The notes below the pieces were generated by a model. The model was not told the DNA's origin. It saw only the letters and a list, made by a program, of their open reading frames with translations, and did not search any database. This document shows positions 1 to 11,715 of a stretch of DNA of 64,000 nucleotides, piece after piece (the first letter of the stretch is position 1; each line of letters starts with the position of its first letter). Location: the NCBI GenBank assembly GCA_019426215.1, contig CM033396.1, positions 27,853,101 through 27,917,100 of the forward strand, written 5' to 3'. This stretch comes from Buddleja alternifolia. Lineage: Eukaryota; Streptophyta; Magnoliopsida; Lamiales; Scrophulariaceae. Both the position numbers and the translations under genes were made by a program.

Positions 1-1593
1 AGCTGCTTCCTCATGGTTATCTTTTACCTCCAAATTGATAACCAAAACAGGCTTCATCAGTACATGATCCCGACTATGTAGATCTGCAATATATTTCGAG
101 GATCAATTGTATGAAGAAATTCATCTGAGCCTCATAGTTCAATAACAACATTCATGACCAAGATAAAACAAAGGGCTTCGTCTGTCAGAATGCTCATGTC
201 TATAACTGGAGCATATACCACATCGAGACAAATCAGTTTTCTAACTGATTTTTTTCAATGTTATTATTATAGATATAATATTAAATGCTAGAACATAGAT
301 TTTGTTAATTTTCATATGATCACTCAACATTGAGATATAAGTGGGTGCACAAACCTTCAAGAACCATATCAAAAACTTTTTCTTCAAATGTAAGTACCAC
401 ATCAAAGGTCCCATCAGCTGCATTATCTTGCCAACGCTGAGGTGCCGTTTTTACTCCTACATTCCTCTTGAGCATTGGCAATATTCCGTTTCGTCGATAC
501 CTGTACATTTGCAACTTTGTGAGGCCGAAATGCTCACTCAATTTATAAATTAAACATTAATGTGTAGACATATATTTGCAGTCATTTAGGATACACCATT
601 TTACGGATGCCATGTTTGCAGTCAAATTGTTAGCTTAAATAAGGAAATTAATAACGCAAACATAAAAAGGATAATAGCGGAGAGGAAGCCAAAATGTTTG
701 GAATCTCAAATTTTATATGCAAATTGAAGGGAATTCAAAATTTGGCTGTTTAGCCCCTCAAGCACGAATTCCGGCTCCACACATCTTTGAATCACCCAGT
801 CACCAACCCATCAAAACCAAAAACTAGGCTGCCCCTAAATATATACACAAAAGATAATAGCTCCAGAAGTATTTCACATGGAAAGTTACTTAAATGTCCA
901 ATAACCAAAGCTCATTAAGACAATAATACCCCATTTAAGAAAACAAAGGATTTTGCAGGGGAATTTGAGGAATTACCACTATCATCTACCTAATTGCAGT
1001 CTGAATCTCTATTACAAATGATGTTTCATCTCCTATTCTGATTACTTATATGCATTTCACGTGCATAAATCATATCCTTAAATACACAAGTGACGTGAAT
1101 TTTATGCACTTGACACGCGTACAAGTAAATAAATGAAATAGGAGACAGGATACAATTTTGGAATAGAGAATCCTTTGTGACCTAATTTTATGTGGCATGT
1201 GTGACCTATTTGATCCATAACTTAAAGCAAAATGAGGGTAAAAATTAAAAAAATAGATCTACAATTCCTCAACATATAACAGCCAAAAGATTATGAAAGC
1301 GAAAAAGGACTTAATAATTGTAATTAACAGCAAAAGCGATAAGAAAAGGAGTGAATAATAAAAGATAATCGGGTTTACAATTCAGGGTCTTTGCGGCGGA
1401 GGTCGTCGAGCATGTGCTTATAGGGGGTACCGAAATCGTAGACGTTGGGTTCTCTGAGTGAAGGACCAGGGAGCTTAACGTGTTGCCCAGTGCCGTACGA
1501 CGCCACGTCGAAACCCTCCCTTTTCAGCAGCGCGTGAGCTTCCATGCTCCGGTTCTGATTCGACGAGCACACCATTGCGTGCCGTAGCTTCAT
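1..1593 (-). CDS. SSU72: SSU72-type RNA polymerase II CTD phosphatase (5' part of gene)
   Basis: Nuclear phosphatase that removes Ser5 phosphate from the RNA polymerase II C-terminal domain and acts with the mRNA 3'-end processing machinery (family knowledge). Three exons can be read on the minus strand: 1593-1379, 500-355 and 83 to beyond position 1, with GT-AG introns of 878 and 271 nt. Splicing is in phase: the Leu codon TT|G spans intron 1 and the Asp codon G|AT spans intron 2. The N-terminus carries the catalytic loop CSSNQNRS (CX5R) about ten residues in, followed by FDVASYGTG and VKLPGP; exon 2 gives APQRWQDNA and VVLTFEEKVFD; exon 3 gives INLEVKDNHEEAA. I chose the Met at 1593 because MKLRHAM matches the usual plant start; an in-frame Met at 1614 would only add Arg/Glu encoded by a CT microsatellite. 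The last third of the protein is outside the window. No lesion seen. Confidence 0.93.
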
Positions 1594-1664
1594 CTCTCTC
1601 TCTCTCTCTCTCAATGATTAATCAATTTTCACTGTAATTGTATCTCTCTCTCTCTCTTTCTCTG
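1594..1664. repeat. CT/GA microsatellite in the SSU72 5' leader
   Basis: Two runs of CTCTCT (about 1594-1611 and 1645-1660) lie directly upstream of the SSU72 start codon, giving GA repeats on the sense strand. Such tracts are common in plant 5' untranslated regions. The stretch from here to about 1860 holds no gene and would contain the SSU72 promoter. Confidence 0.7.
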
Positions 1665-1900
1665 TATTTTACTTTCTGCTGTTAATTCGTTCTGGAGGAG
1701 GAGGCGGTTTAAGTGTTGTGACTACTAATAGGCCCACAGGGTACTGGGCCTGATGTGATACTACTGGAAATGAAAATGGCAGGCCCACAGACCACTTATA
1801 ATGATTTGGATTCGTTCAAGTTGGATACAGTCCAATTCCAACCTGTTTAACACCCCCCCTTTACGGGTGGCAAAATGGTTTTGGACTCATGGGTCCAACC

Positions 1901-1925
1901 CACTATATATATATATATATATATA
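1901..1925. repeat. (TA)n microsatellite
   Basis: A pure TA run of about 24 nt marks the start of the CA-rich minisatellite. Confidence 0.85.
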
Positions 1926-2817
1926 TTTTTACACACACTACACATTCTTTCACACACATTACATATATTTTCACACACACATCACATATTTTCACACATT
2001 TTACCATACTACACATATTTTTACACACACTACACACCTTGTCACAAACACGACACATATCTGACACACACTACAAACCTTTTCACACACACAACAAACA
2101 TTTAACTCACACTACAGACATTTTCATACCTACATCACACATTTTACACATACTACACATATTTTCACACACACATCACATATTTTTACACACACTTCAC
2201 ACATTTTCACACATTTTACATAGAGTACACATATTTTCACATATTTTACACACACCACACATTTTCACCCACACTACACACCTTTTCACACATGACACAT
2301 ATTTAACACACACTACACATATTTAACACACACTACACACATTTTAACACACACTACATATATTTTCACATTACACACCTTTTCACACTCACTACACATA
2401 TTTAACACACACTACACACTTTTTCACATACACTACATGTATTTAACACGCACTACACATATTATCACGCACCACACATATTATCACACACACTACACAC
2501 ATTTTCATCACACACTACACGCATTTTACACACACTACACACATATTTAACACACTCTACACGCATTTTCACACACACGACACATATTTAACACACTCTA
2601 CACACCTTTTCACACGCACGACACATATTTAACACACACTACACACATTTTCATACCTACATCATACACTTTACACATGCTACACATATTTTCACACGCA
2701 CATCACATTTTACACACATGACACATATTTCCACACACGCATCACATATTTTACATTCACTACAAATTTTCACACACACTACACATTTTACACACACTAC
2801 ATACATTTTCACACACT
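1926..2817 (+). repeat. CA-rich minisatellite, left arm
   Basis: About 890 nt built from degenerate units close to TTTTCACACACACTACACAT, with variants such as TTTAACACACACTACACAT and TTTTACACACATGACACAT. Unit length wanders around 20-24 nt. Long reading frames rich in His, Thr, Tyr and Phe run through it but are only translations of the repeat. The array is followed at once by its own reverse complement. Confidence 0.93.
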
Positions 2818-2819
2818 TA

Positions 2820-4208
2820 AATGTAAAAAAGTGTGATGTGTGTGTAAAATATGTGTAGTGTGTGTGAAAATATGTACTGTTTGTGAAAATATGTGTAGTG
2901 TGTGAAAATATGTGTCGTGTGTGAAAAATGTATATAATGTGTGTAGTGTGTGAAAAATATATGATGTGTGTGTGAAAATATGTGTAGTGTGTGACAATGT
3001 TTGTAGTGTGTGTGAAAATATGTGTAGTGTGTGTAAAATACGTGATGTAGATGTGAAAATATGTGGTGTGCGTTAAATATGTGCCGTGTGTATGAAAAGG
3101 TGTGTAGTGTGTGAAAATGTGTGTAGTATGTGAAAATGTGTGTAGTGTGTGTGAAAATATGTGTAGTATGTGAAAATGTGTGTAGTGTGTGTAAAATGTG
3201 TGTAGTGTGTGTAAATTGTGTGCAGTGTGTGTAAATTATGTGATGTAGGTGTGAAAATATGTGCGGTTTGTGTTAAAAGGTGTGTAGTGTGTGAAAAGGT
3301 GTATAATGTGTGAACATGTGTGTAGTGTATGTGAAAATATCTGTAGTGTGTAAAAATATGTGTACTGTAGTTAAAATATATATAGTGTATGTAAAATGTG
3401 TGATGTATGTGTTAAATATGTACCGTGTGTGTGAAAAAGTGTGTAATGTGTGTAAAATATGTGATGGGTGTGTGAAAATGTGTGTAGTGTGTCTAAAATG
3501 TGTGAAAATATGTGTAGTGTATTAAAATATGTGTAGTGCGTGTGAAAATGTGTATGGTGTGTATAAAATATGTGATGTGTGTGAAAAAATATATATATAT
3601 ATATAGTGTATATAGATTGTGTGCAGTGTATGTGAAAATATATGTAGTGTGTGTATAATGTGTGATGTGCCGTGTGTGTGAAAATATGTGTAGTGTGTGT
3701 AAAATGTGTGTATTGTGTGAAAATATGTGTAGTGTGTAAAATGTGTGATGTAGGTGTAAAAATATGTGTAGTGCGTGTTAAATATGTGCCGTGTGTGTGA
3801 AAAGATGTGTAATGTGTATAAAATGTGTGATGTAGGTGTTAAAATATGTTTAGTGTGTGTTAAATATGTGTCGTGTGTGTGAACAGGTGTGTAGTGTATG
3901 TAAAATATGTGTAGTGTGTTAGAAGATGCATGTAGTGTGCTTGCAAATGTGTGTAGGGTGTGTAAAATGTGTATAGTGTGTGGGAAAATATGTGTAGTGT
4001 GTGAAAATATGTGTAGCGTGTGTAAAATATGTGTAGTGTGTGTAGAATGTGTGATGTAGGTGTGAAAATATGTGTAGTGTATGTCAAATATGTGTCATGT
4101 GTGTGAGAAAGTGTGTAGTGGGTGTAAAATGTGTGATGGGTGTATAAAAAAATGTATGTAGTGTGTGTGAAAAAAATATATAGTGTATGTAAAATATGTG
4201 TAGTGTGT
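2820..4208 (-). repeat. GT-rich minisatellite, right arm (inverted relative to left arm)
   Basis: About 1.39 kb of units close to ATGTGTAGTGTGTGTGAAAA, the reverse complement of the left-arm unit. The strand switch occurs within about ten bases around 2816-2826. A TA run interrupts it near 3590. The array stops at a retrotransposon LTR at 4217; a short piece of similar sequence reappears at about 6115-6131 beyond that LTR, so the LTR appears to have landed near the array end. Confidence 0.93.
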
Positions 4209-4216
4209 GTTAAAAC

Positions 4217-6106
4217 TGTTGGTCCCAAGTGGTATACGAAAGGGTCTAGAAGGGGGGGGGTTGAATAGACCCTGAAGTCTTTTTCGATTTCTAAAAACTT
4301 TCGTATTACTGTGAGGTATTTGAACGCTCGGAAAGCTTTAAGCGCTGGGTGCGGCGCTTGAGGGATGATGACTTAAGCGCTAGTTTCAGGCGCTTGAGAA
4401 AAGTTAACTTAGATTCGGTGATTTCAACACTTACCAAAGTAGGGCAGAGTTTAGTCACTAATTTAGGGTTAGCACAGCGGAAATGTTTTTATAGGTTAGC
4501 GTTCGCTTTAATCAATTAATCGTTTATTAGTTTAAATGCCTTTTCAAGATATAATATGACAGTATAATGTAAGACAACAAAACAGTAAATGACACAAGAT
4601 ATTTGTAAGGTTCACTGGGTGATGTAATCCCAGCTACGTCCTTCTTCTCCCTTTATCAGAGAGGTTTTCCACTATGATGATTATCAAAGAGTCACACAGA
4701 GACTTCTACAAAATAGAGAGAGGTTGGATATGATCTTGGAACTCCTTGGTCACACAGATTTCAACTCCACTAAAGACCTTCTATCCCCTTGCTTCTTTCA
4801 CCCAGAAATAATGCAAATTACACTTGATCCTGGAACTCCTTGGTCACACAGATTTCAGCTCCAATAGAGATCTTCTTCCACAAGCTTCTTTTACACAAAA
4901 ATGGCGCTTGTAAGTCAACACACTTTCTCACTCAGACGAAAGATGTTGAAAGGTTTTGTAATGGCTTTGTTTGGTTTTGGGAAGTTCAAACAACTTGAGG
5001 ATATCTCAATAGTAATGTAGGGTCTTCAAAAAGGGGTTTGAGATATAGTTGACTGTCTCTGGAATATTTGTGAAAAGCTTATACGGATATTTGGCTATGG
5101 ATTTTTGTAAGCTTTTCTTTCAACAAAGTAGGTATTCTTTTCTTGTGTCTTTTTGTATAATTTTCTATATACAAGAGGTTGTGACTGTTATTCACACTAG
5201 GATATTCAGGTATATCTCTTGTATATGTCATAGTTTTTGCTCTATATGTGTTTGACTTATTTGTTGAAAGGGCTATTTATAAGGTATTGGTGGTTTTTGT
5301 CCGTTTGACACGGTTGGAATCTCGTTTCCCCAAACATTCCTTGAGTTCTGACATTTCTAACTTTGGGTATACTTAATTAGTTAGGCATGTTCTTGGTTTC
5401 ATAACTTCTGACAGTCTTGGTCAAATGAATGGCTTACCCATACGTTATAGTGCTTATATTTTAATAGCACTTATCCGACTTTTAATGCATCTTGTCTTAT
5501 TTCCGTTGGAAATAATTTGTCCGTTTGATTCATGCATTCTTTAAGTCTTTGGATAGCTTTGGGTTTGAATCTTCAGGTTACGTTCTTTGTAGGTCGTGTT
5601 GGTTTAGCCTTTTGGACGCTTGCTGAAGAGGACAGTTTTCCTCGTGCATTGGACAGACGCTTGGACTGATCCTGAGTCTCTTCTCTTTATATCAGACGCT
5701 TACTCTTCAATCTTGTCTTTGATAGGCTCACTCAGAATTCCATCATTGACTTAGTGTTGACTATTCAGCCTGAGTTATCCATTCGTATTTTGAGCGCTGG
5801 AGTTGTAACCTGGAATAGTCCCTAAAACGTTTGACGGACACTTCAAGAGATCTTTATCTTCTGTAGCTTCAGACGCTTGATCTTCAACTTTATCACTTGG
5901 TAGACTCACCAGAATTCTCCTTAGTGATTTAGTATCACATTCTTAGTCTAAAATTCTACAAAGATAAAAACTATAAGCCTAAGATAAATAAGCTTTCAGG
6001 TACTTATACACAATATTCTATGAAAGCTTTTATACTTTCAGTTTTCGGGGTCTAACAGGAAGTCCTATTTGTCATCATCAAAACATCTAACATGAAATTC
6101 CTAACA
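4217..6106 (+). mobile_element. Solo LTR, unclassified LTR retrotransposon
   Basis: Begins TGTTGGTCCCAAGTGG and ends CCTAACA, so it has the TG...CA form of an LTR. A plausible TATA signal (TTTATAAGG, about 5275) supports plus orientation. Flanks are AAAAC on the left and AAAAG on the right, a 4-of-5 match to a target duplication. No gag or pol sequence lies on either side, so this is a solo LTR of about 1.9 kb. An alternative right end is the TCTAACA at 6057. Not assigned to a lineage. Confidence 0.6.
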
Positions 6107-6339
6107 AAAAGTATAAAAATGTGTGTTAAACTCTAGCTTGGGTTCTATTTTGGGTGGACATTGGATCCACTCTGGGTCCCTATTGGGTCTACTCTAGGTC
6201 CAAGTTGGATCCACTATGGGTCCAACTATAATACAAATATTTTCTACCTAACCCAACCCGGACCCAACCCACATTGGACCCGACTTGGACCCGACCCAAA
6301 CCAAACAAGACCCACCCATTTGACACACCTACATTTATA

Positions 6340-6930
6340 TATATATATGAAATATATTGTCGAGTTTAGTTAGATATCGTCAAAGTAAGTACTATTGGAA
6401 ATAGCATGAAGTATATATTTTTTTAGTTTTGTTTGATTGGTTTTTTCTTTTTTAGTTAAAAGATGAAAATCATCCCAAATCACTCAAAATCGCACTCTTG
6501 ATTTTGGTTCTCAAACAGGCAAATTTGGGATTTCTCTAACGAAAAATTATACTTGACAATTTAGTTCCAAATTACCCAAAAAAAAAATCAAACCGCACCA
6601 CCTTGGAGTAAGGCTTGTGGAAGAAGTTGATAGGATTTCGTATTATTTGTTCTCAATATGAAATTATATGTCGACCTGAGCAAGTAATTCAAAATCTATC
6701 AAAATTATATTGGATAAACAAGATGTCAAAACAACATAATAAAGAACTTAAAGAATCTGCCACAATTATTGTTGTGGATAGTTCTACGTGGTGAGATGAA
6801 TTATTTTTACAACTTGGCATGATTCCAGGATGCAATTGCTCCTCATATTTGAGAGTAAATGGTTGAAATGGATAGTTTCAACATAATCGTATAGATTTTG
6901 CCTATGAATATGGGTCTTGATATGGGCATT
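6340..6930. other. Gene-free AT-rich spacer
   Basis: No coding potential, repeat array or transposon terminus was recognised here. It separates the possible hAT-like element from the relic Gypsy LTR that starts at 6931. Confidence 0.5.
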
Positions 6931-7090
6931 TGATGTGGATAGATTCTGCACCAAATATGTTCAAGATCTTCTTCACAATCATTCATATGAATTTCACGTT
7001 CAACGTCCAGAAAAAGAAAACGAGGGTTACACGGTACGCCGGGAAGTTTCTTGGCGTTGACCCTCCAACGCTCAACTCAAAAAATGTTAT
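6931..7090 (-). mobile_element. Truncated 3' LTR of a relic Gypsy-type element
   Basis: The segment starting TGATGTGGATAGATTC matches the start at 7531 (TGATGTGGATAGATTCAGC) and continues through shared blocks such as AAAGAAAACGAGGGTTA. The later block GACCCTCCAACGCTCAA matches 24361-24377 beyond the inserted Copia-1. It is therefore a second, truncated LTR of the element whose other LTR is interrupted by Copia-1. Homology fades after about 7090. Confidence 0.6.
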
Positions 7091-7530
7091 TGTTTTTGTT
7101 TCATTCTTCATATATGACATCATAATTATTTGGTGAACCGTGTAAATCTACTTGAACGATTCTTCATTCTAACAATAACTTCTTGCATAAATCTCCAAAC
7201 GCAGAAAATTATACGAACAACATCCGATTCATTACAAATGCGAATGCACATCCGACACCCAAATTTCAAAACATGTATCCATTTCTAGCCAACATGAAAA
7301 TATATCTAGCTTTCACCTATTTTCGTCGAAAAACGAATTAGACGGAATTTTGATATCAAAGTTGATATAGGTCTTTTTCAAGTTTGAATTTGTTCATTTA
7401 GAATCTGGGTCCTTCAACTTCACTTTTATTTAATATTAATTTCTCTTTCCCTCTTTTTTTTCATATATCATTCCTTAAGTCCCATATTCTCATGTCCAAC
7501 TCAATTTTGTTCCCACAGACAGCGCCAATA
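7091..7530 (-). mobile_element. Internal remnant and primer-binding region of the relic Gypsy element
   Basis: Only about 440 nt separate the two LTR segments. Reading on the minus strand, the sequence just after the LTR end is TATTGGCGCTGTCTGTGGGA, the typical LTR/PBS junction of a large group of plant Ty3-Gypsy elements. No gag or pol remains, so this is a deletion derivative. No host gene is visible. Confidence 0.55.
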
Positions 7531-7641
7531 TGATGTGGATAGATTCAGCACCAGATATATTTGAGATCTTCTCCGCTTTCATATGAATTCCACGTTCCAT
7601 GTACTCTTGCAAAAGAAAACGAGGGTTAGATGGCACACAGG
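7531..7641 (-). mobile_element. Relic Gypsy 5' LTR, portion left of the Copia-1 insertion
   Basis: Starts TGATGTGG next to the primer-binding region and is cut at 7641 by the Copia-1 3' LTR. It resumes at 24339. The uninterrupted sister LTR at 6931 shows the pre-insertion order, with GCCGGGAAG in place of the 17 kb insert. Confidence 0.65.
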
Positions 7642-9420
7642 TGTTGTGAATCCTGTATTCATGCGCAGCGAAAACGATAAAAACAGACTCGGATTCACAA
7701 TTGGATTACTTTTGGGTTTTAATAATTTTTCCATGTTATCTTCAAAAATTAGGCTTGAGGATGAAATCTAATTTCATTCTCTTTAGTAACCTTTTGATTT
7801 CAATGAAAGTCTTGATCTTCCAAATAGCAGCAATTCAAAACTCCAGCATCTGGATATCACGCCGGAACGAGTTTCGAAGAAAAATCCTCCACCTTCAATA
7901 CCACTATGGCCGACGGCTTCACTGAAGGTAGGAGAGAATATTTTTCTCTTCTTTCTTTGTTGTCAAGTCTAATTATGAGAGTTAAGTTTTGACTGAACTA
8001 GTGATAGGTATTTATAAGAAGTGATGTGTTTGGAATTAATTAATTGCTTTAGCCCATCCAACTCATTTAAAAATGCCACACACACGCCTCACCCTATTAT
8101 TATTGGGCTAGGTTTACTTTCAACTTAGTCCAATTATTAATTAGATCCAATATATTTTAATCCAATTAAAATATAATACTAATTAATATTCCTCCATATT
8201 AAATAATCTAATTATTTAATAAAAGGGTGAGTATAATAAATAAGTCTATTTATTTATTTATTATAATTTATTTATTTTCATTAATCTAATTAATCAAATA
8301 AATTAATGTGTTCATAATAAATACATCTAATTATTTATTAGTAATTTATTTCCATTAATCCAATTAATCAAATAAATCAATTTGCTCATTAAATAGCAAA
8401 TTACCTACTATATGTATTTGACAACGAAAGAATTATCTTTGCTCAATTCCTTTTAATCGCGACTCTTTAGGTTCATTTCAATTGGCATTGGGAGGAAACC
8501 AATGATGTGAGTATCACTAAGCTAGTCACGTGGACTCACATCGAAACCCATTGAAATGAATGGATCAATACGAACCTTTAGGTCACAGATACCATGTGAG
8601 TATAAGTCCTTCACTGTAACATCCCGATCAAGTGAAAGTCATGAAATATGTCAAACTCACAGGACTCGATGTTGTGCTTTAGCGAATCATAGTATAATGA
8701 AGTTACTGAACTACCCTTATGTACTATACATAAGTTAGTTTTCCTACTTTGGCCAAAGACTTATAATTTCATTTATATACGATCGCACAATACGTTAACT
8801 TGTTACTACCCGAGATAATGAATCCCCTATTGGCAATCACCGAACAATTGCCACTTGTCCTTCTGAACTGCACTTTGAGGTTGATCTTACCAAAGGGTGG
8901 ATCACTACTCTAATAACTCATTCAGTGTCACAAGTCCAATATTTGTGAATCCTCAGGTTTAAGGCTCACGCACACTACTTCGACCAGTAATTCAATCATC
9001 GACTATCCAAGAGTAAATGCCCATGTGATTGAATTACGGCAAGCCGTGTTCGAATATGTTAATTCCATTGACATATCTATAACCAAGCTCCCACCATCCA
9101 AAGTGACCGACTGTCACTCTTTCTCAAAGCTTGCGTCACACAAGTCTGGTCTTAATTCCCAATTAAGACTCGTCGACTTGCGAACTCTGGTTTAAGTAAG
9201 AAAGGAACCGATACTTCTAGTGTCCATCTACTCAGACCATTGAGGAGTAGAAGCTCCCTCTTGATTACCTTGGACTTATTTGTTCAATACTTATATTAAT
9301 GTCATCAAAATTGATATGAACAAAAACTATGTCTTTATTAATGAATAAGATTTTGTACAACATAACTGTAATGACCTAATAATCTAATTCCTCTATGGCA
9401 TGGAGGGCATAATCCTAACA
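7642..9420 (-). repeat. Copia-1 3' LTR
   Basis: About 1.78 kb, bounded by TGTTAGG and CACAACA on the minus strand. It aligns with the outer parts of 20439-24338, including the shared block GGACTCACATCGAAA. It contains the AT-rich repeats at 8090-8400 that are also in the other LTR. Only fortuitous short frames are present. Confidence 0.88.
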
Positions 9421-9431
9421 ATCTCCCACTT
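9421..9431 (-). other. Copia-1 polypurine tract
   Basis: Minus strand AAGTGGGAGAT lies immediately before the 3' LTR start TGTTAGG, the expected place for plus-strand priming. Confidence 0.75.
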
Positions 9432-9439
9432 GTACTCAA

Positions 9440-10581
9440 TGCCAATTGTTATGGTATCTAATACCCATCTTCACAAGATGACGTCTAGCACCGCTTGTAA
9501 TAGTGGCTTAGTCAGTGGGTCAGCAACGTTATTTGCTGAATCTGTTCTCTGCATAGCGATGTCGCCTCTTCCAACTATCTCTATAATGATGTGGTATCTT
9601 TTCTCAACGTGTTTAGATTTATTGTGAGACTTGGGCTCCTTAGCCTGCGCGATGGCTCCATTGTTGTCACAGAATAGTGGCAACAGGAGCTCCATGCTAG
9701 GAACCACTTGAAGTTCAACCACGAACTTCTTTATCCAAACAGCCTCTTTGGCCGCCTCTGAGGTAGCCATGTACTCAGCTTTGGTGGTTGAGTCAGCTGT
9801 AGTGCTTTGGTTGGAACTTTTCTAAGTCACTGCTCTGCCGTTTAAAGCAAATACAAACCCCAATGTGGATTTACGGTCATTGACATCCGATTGGAAGTCA
9901 GAGTCAGTGTACCCTTCCACTTTCAGTTCCCCATCTCCATATCTCAAGAACATATCCTTAGTTATTCTCAAGTACTTGAGGATACTGTTCACATCGATCC
10001 AATGCTTTTCCCTTGGGTTAGCTTGAAACCTACTTACCACACTCACAGCGTAGGCAATGTCGTGTCTCGTGGATAACATAGCGTACATAAGACTCTTTAC
10101 TGTTGATGCATACGGGACTCCACTCATTCTCTTACGATCATCCTCACTTTGAGGACTCATTGATTTAGAGAGATGGAGTCCATGTCTTATGGGCAAGAGG
10201 GCTCTCTTGGAATCTTCCATTCCGAATCTTTTCAGAACCTTTTTCAAATAGAGGGCTTGGGAGAGACCCATTTTTCTATTCACTCTATCCATGAAGATGC
10301 GAATTCCAAGGATATAGGTCATTTCTCCTAAGTCTTTCATGGAGAAGGTGCTTGAGAGCCACATTTTGGCCGAAGTCAATAGGCTTATATCATTACCTAT
10401 TAGTAGAATGTTGTCTACATATAGGACCAAAAATGATATTTTGCTCCCAATGGATTTCTTGTAAATGCATGGTTCATTTTCGTTCTTGATAAAGCCATAG
10501 TTCCGAACTTCTTCATCAAAACGAAGATTCCAACTCCGCGATGCTTGTTTCAGTCCATAAATTGATCTATTCAATTTACAC
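9440..10581 (-). pseudogene. Copia-1 reverse transcriptase (C-terminal part) and RNase H, degenerate
   Basis: Reading leftward from the solo LTR: CKLNRSIYGLKQASRSWN, then LYVDDILLIG-type palm sequence (here LYVDNILLIG), FSMKDLGEMTYILGI, and later YTDSDFQSDVNDRKS at the start of RNase H, SEAAKEAVWIKKF, LFCDNNGAIAQA, and NVADPLTKPL at the end. The YVDD motif reads YVDN, so the second catalytic Asp is lost. Two overlapping frames (10592-9822 and 9770-9471) are separated by a stop around 9821. It is continuous with 11930-13728 if the solo LTR is removed. Not functional. Confidence 0.88.
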
Positions 10582-11296
10582 TGTGTAGACAAATTAAATT
10601 CGTAGCCAATGAAATGGCGATACGTGGAATAATATATTAGATGTCAATTAAAAATTCTCTATTTATATTCTGGGAATTTAATCAAATTCTAATTCCTAAA
10701 TTAAATAGTCAAATAAATTGATATTCTATATATATATATATATATTTTTTTTCTAGCAAATCAAAAAAGTCATGTGCCTAAATAATATATTATGGCAAAT
10801 TCAATCTAGAGATGTTGCTTCTTATAAAGCATTCCATACAATTTAATTCCTTATGTAAGAGAAAAATATATACATTATATATAAAGAACAAAGTGTTATG
10901 TTCCATATATATATATATATATATCCTATATAATATTATATTATATATATGTACAAAGGATTAAGGTATGTTGGCATCACTACACGCCACTTGCGATCCT
11001 TTTGTATATAATATATATTAATATTATATAAATATTTCCTTTGTTTGAATTAGATTGCAAATCAAGTCATATTTTATTGCAATTTAAATCAAATTTTTAA
11101 GAGAAGGAAATAAATTACCCACCAAGTTATTGAGAACCAATCAAATCATATCAACTCATCAAATAATTATGGCATAGTTCTCATCCTACAACTATAAATA
11201 GGGGTTCAAATTCATTCATTCAACACACCAAAATTTGAACAAGAGAGAGATATCAAGAAATGTATTGAAAGTTCTCTCTACTCAAATTCAAGAAGG

Positions 11297-11408
11297 ATCA
11301 AGGCGGTTTGGTGGCAATCAAGGAGATTTGGGGACAATCAATGTGATTTGGTGGCAATCAAGGTGATTTGGTGTCAATCAAGGCGGTTTGGTGATATTCA
11401 AGGCGATA
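11297..11408 (+). repeat. 20-nt tandem repeat inside the solo LTR
   Basis: Five units of exactly 20 nt (11297, 11317, 11337, 11357, 11377) read close to ATCAAGGYGRTTTGGTGGCA, followed by a partial sixth. They begin roughly 100 nt downstream of the TATA box and so would be in the transcribed part of the LTR. Confidence 0.9.
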
Positions 11409-11439
11409 TTCAAAGCGTTCTTGGTGAAATCCATCAAAT

Positions 11440-11715
11440 AATAACGATTAATTTGAGATTTAGGCACAAATCTCTTAAATTAACGTTATTAAAATTGAAA
11501 TCAAAGTTGGAGGAAATCGAAGAGTCGAATCTACCAACAAAGTATTCAAATAATAACGATTAATTTGAGATTTAGGCACAAATCTCTTAAATTAATGTTA
11601 TTCAAATTCAAGTCAAATTTGAAAGAGATCAAATAGTCGAATCCACCATCAAAATCCTCCAAATAATAACACTTAATTTGAGATTAAGGCGCGAAGCCTT
11701 CGAATTAACGTTATT
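11440..11715 (+). repeat. Three tandem 51-nt hairpins in the solo LTR
   Basis: Inverted repeats at 11440-11490, 11552-11602 and 11665-11715 each begin AATAAC and end GTTATT. Units 1 and 2 pair AGATTT with AAATCT around the loop AGGCAC. Unit 3 instead forms AAGGC/GCCTT around GCGAA. In unit 2 a C-to-T change turns a G-C pair into a G-T pair, which an RNA would tolerate as G-U. Spacing is 112 and 113 nt. Confidence 0.8.

Larger units (their letters stand above)
1862..6331. mobile_element. Possible hAT-like non-autonomous element enclosing the minisatellite
   Basis: The left edge TACGGGTGGCAAA and the right edge read on the other strand, TAGGTGTGTCAAA, agree at 10 of 13 positions and resemble the TAGGGGTGGCAA-type termini of plant hAT elements. 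Both subterminal regions are rich in GGGTCC/GGACCC words (about 1885-1905 and 6160-6310). The small element at 41516-42073 has the same layout. No transposase is present and I could not find a matching 8-bp target duplication, so the boundaries are inferred. Confidence 0.35.

Noticed and set aside
1801..2326. Long plus-strand frames rich in His, Thr, Tyr and Phe
   Set aside because: They are translations of the CA-rich repeat in several frames at once, with no domain, splice or codon-use support.
1926..4208. CRISPR-like array
   Set aside because: Units are contiguous and degenerate, with no unique spacers of fixed length, and the DNA is plant nuclear.
2809..4228. Frames on either strand in the GT-rich arm
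   Set aside because: Same reason: repeat-driven absence of stops, not genes.
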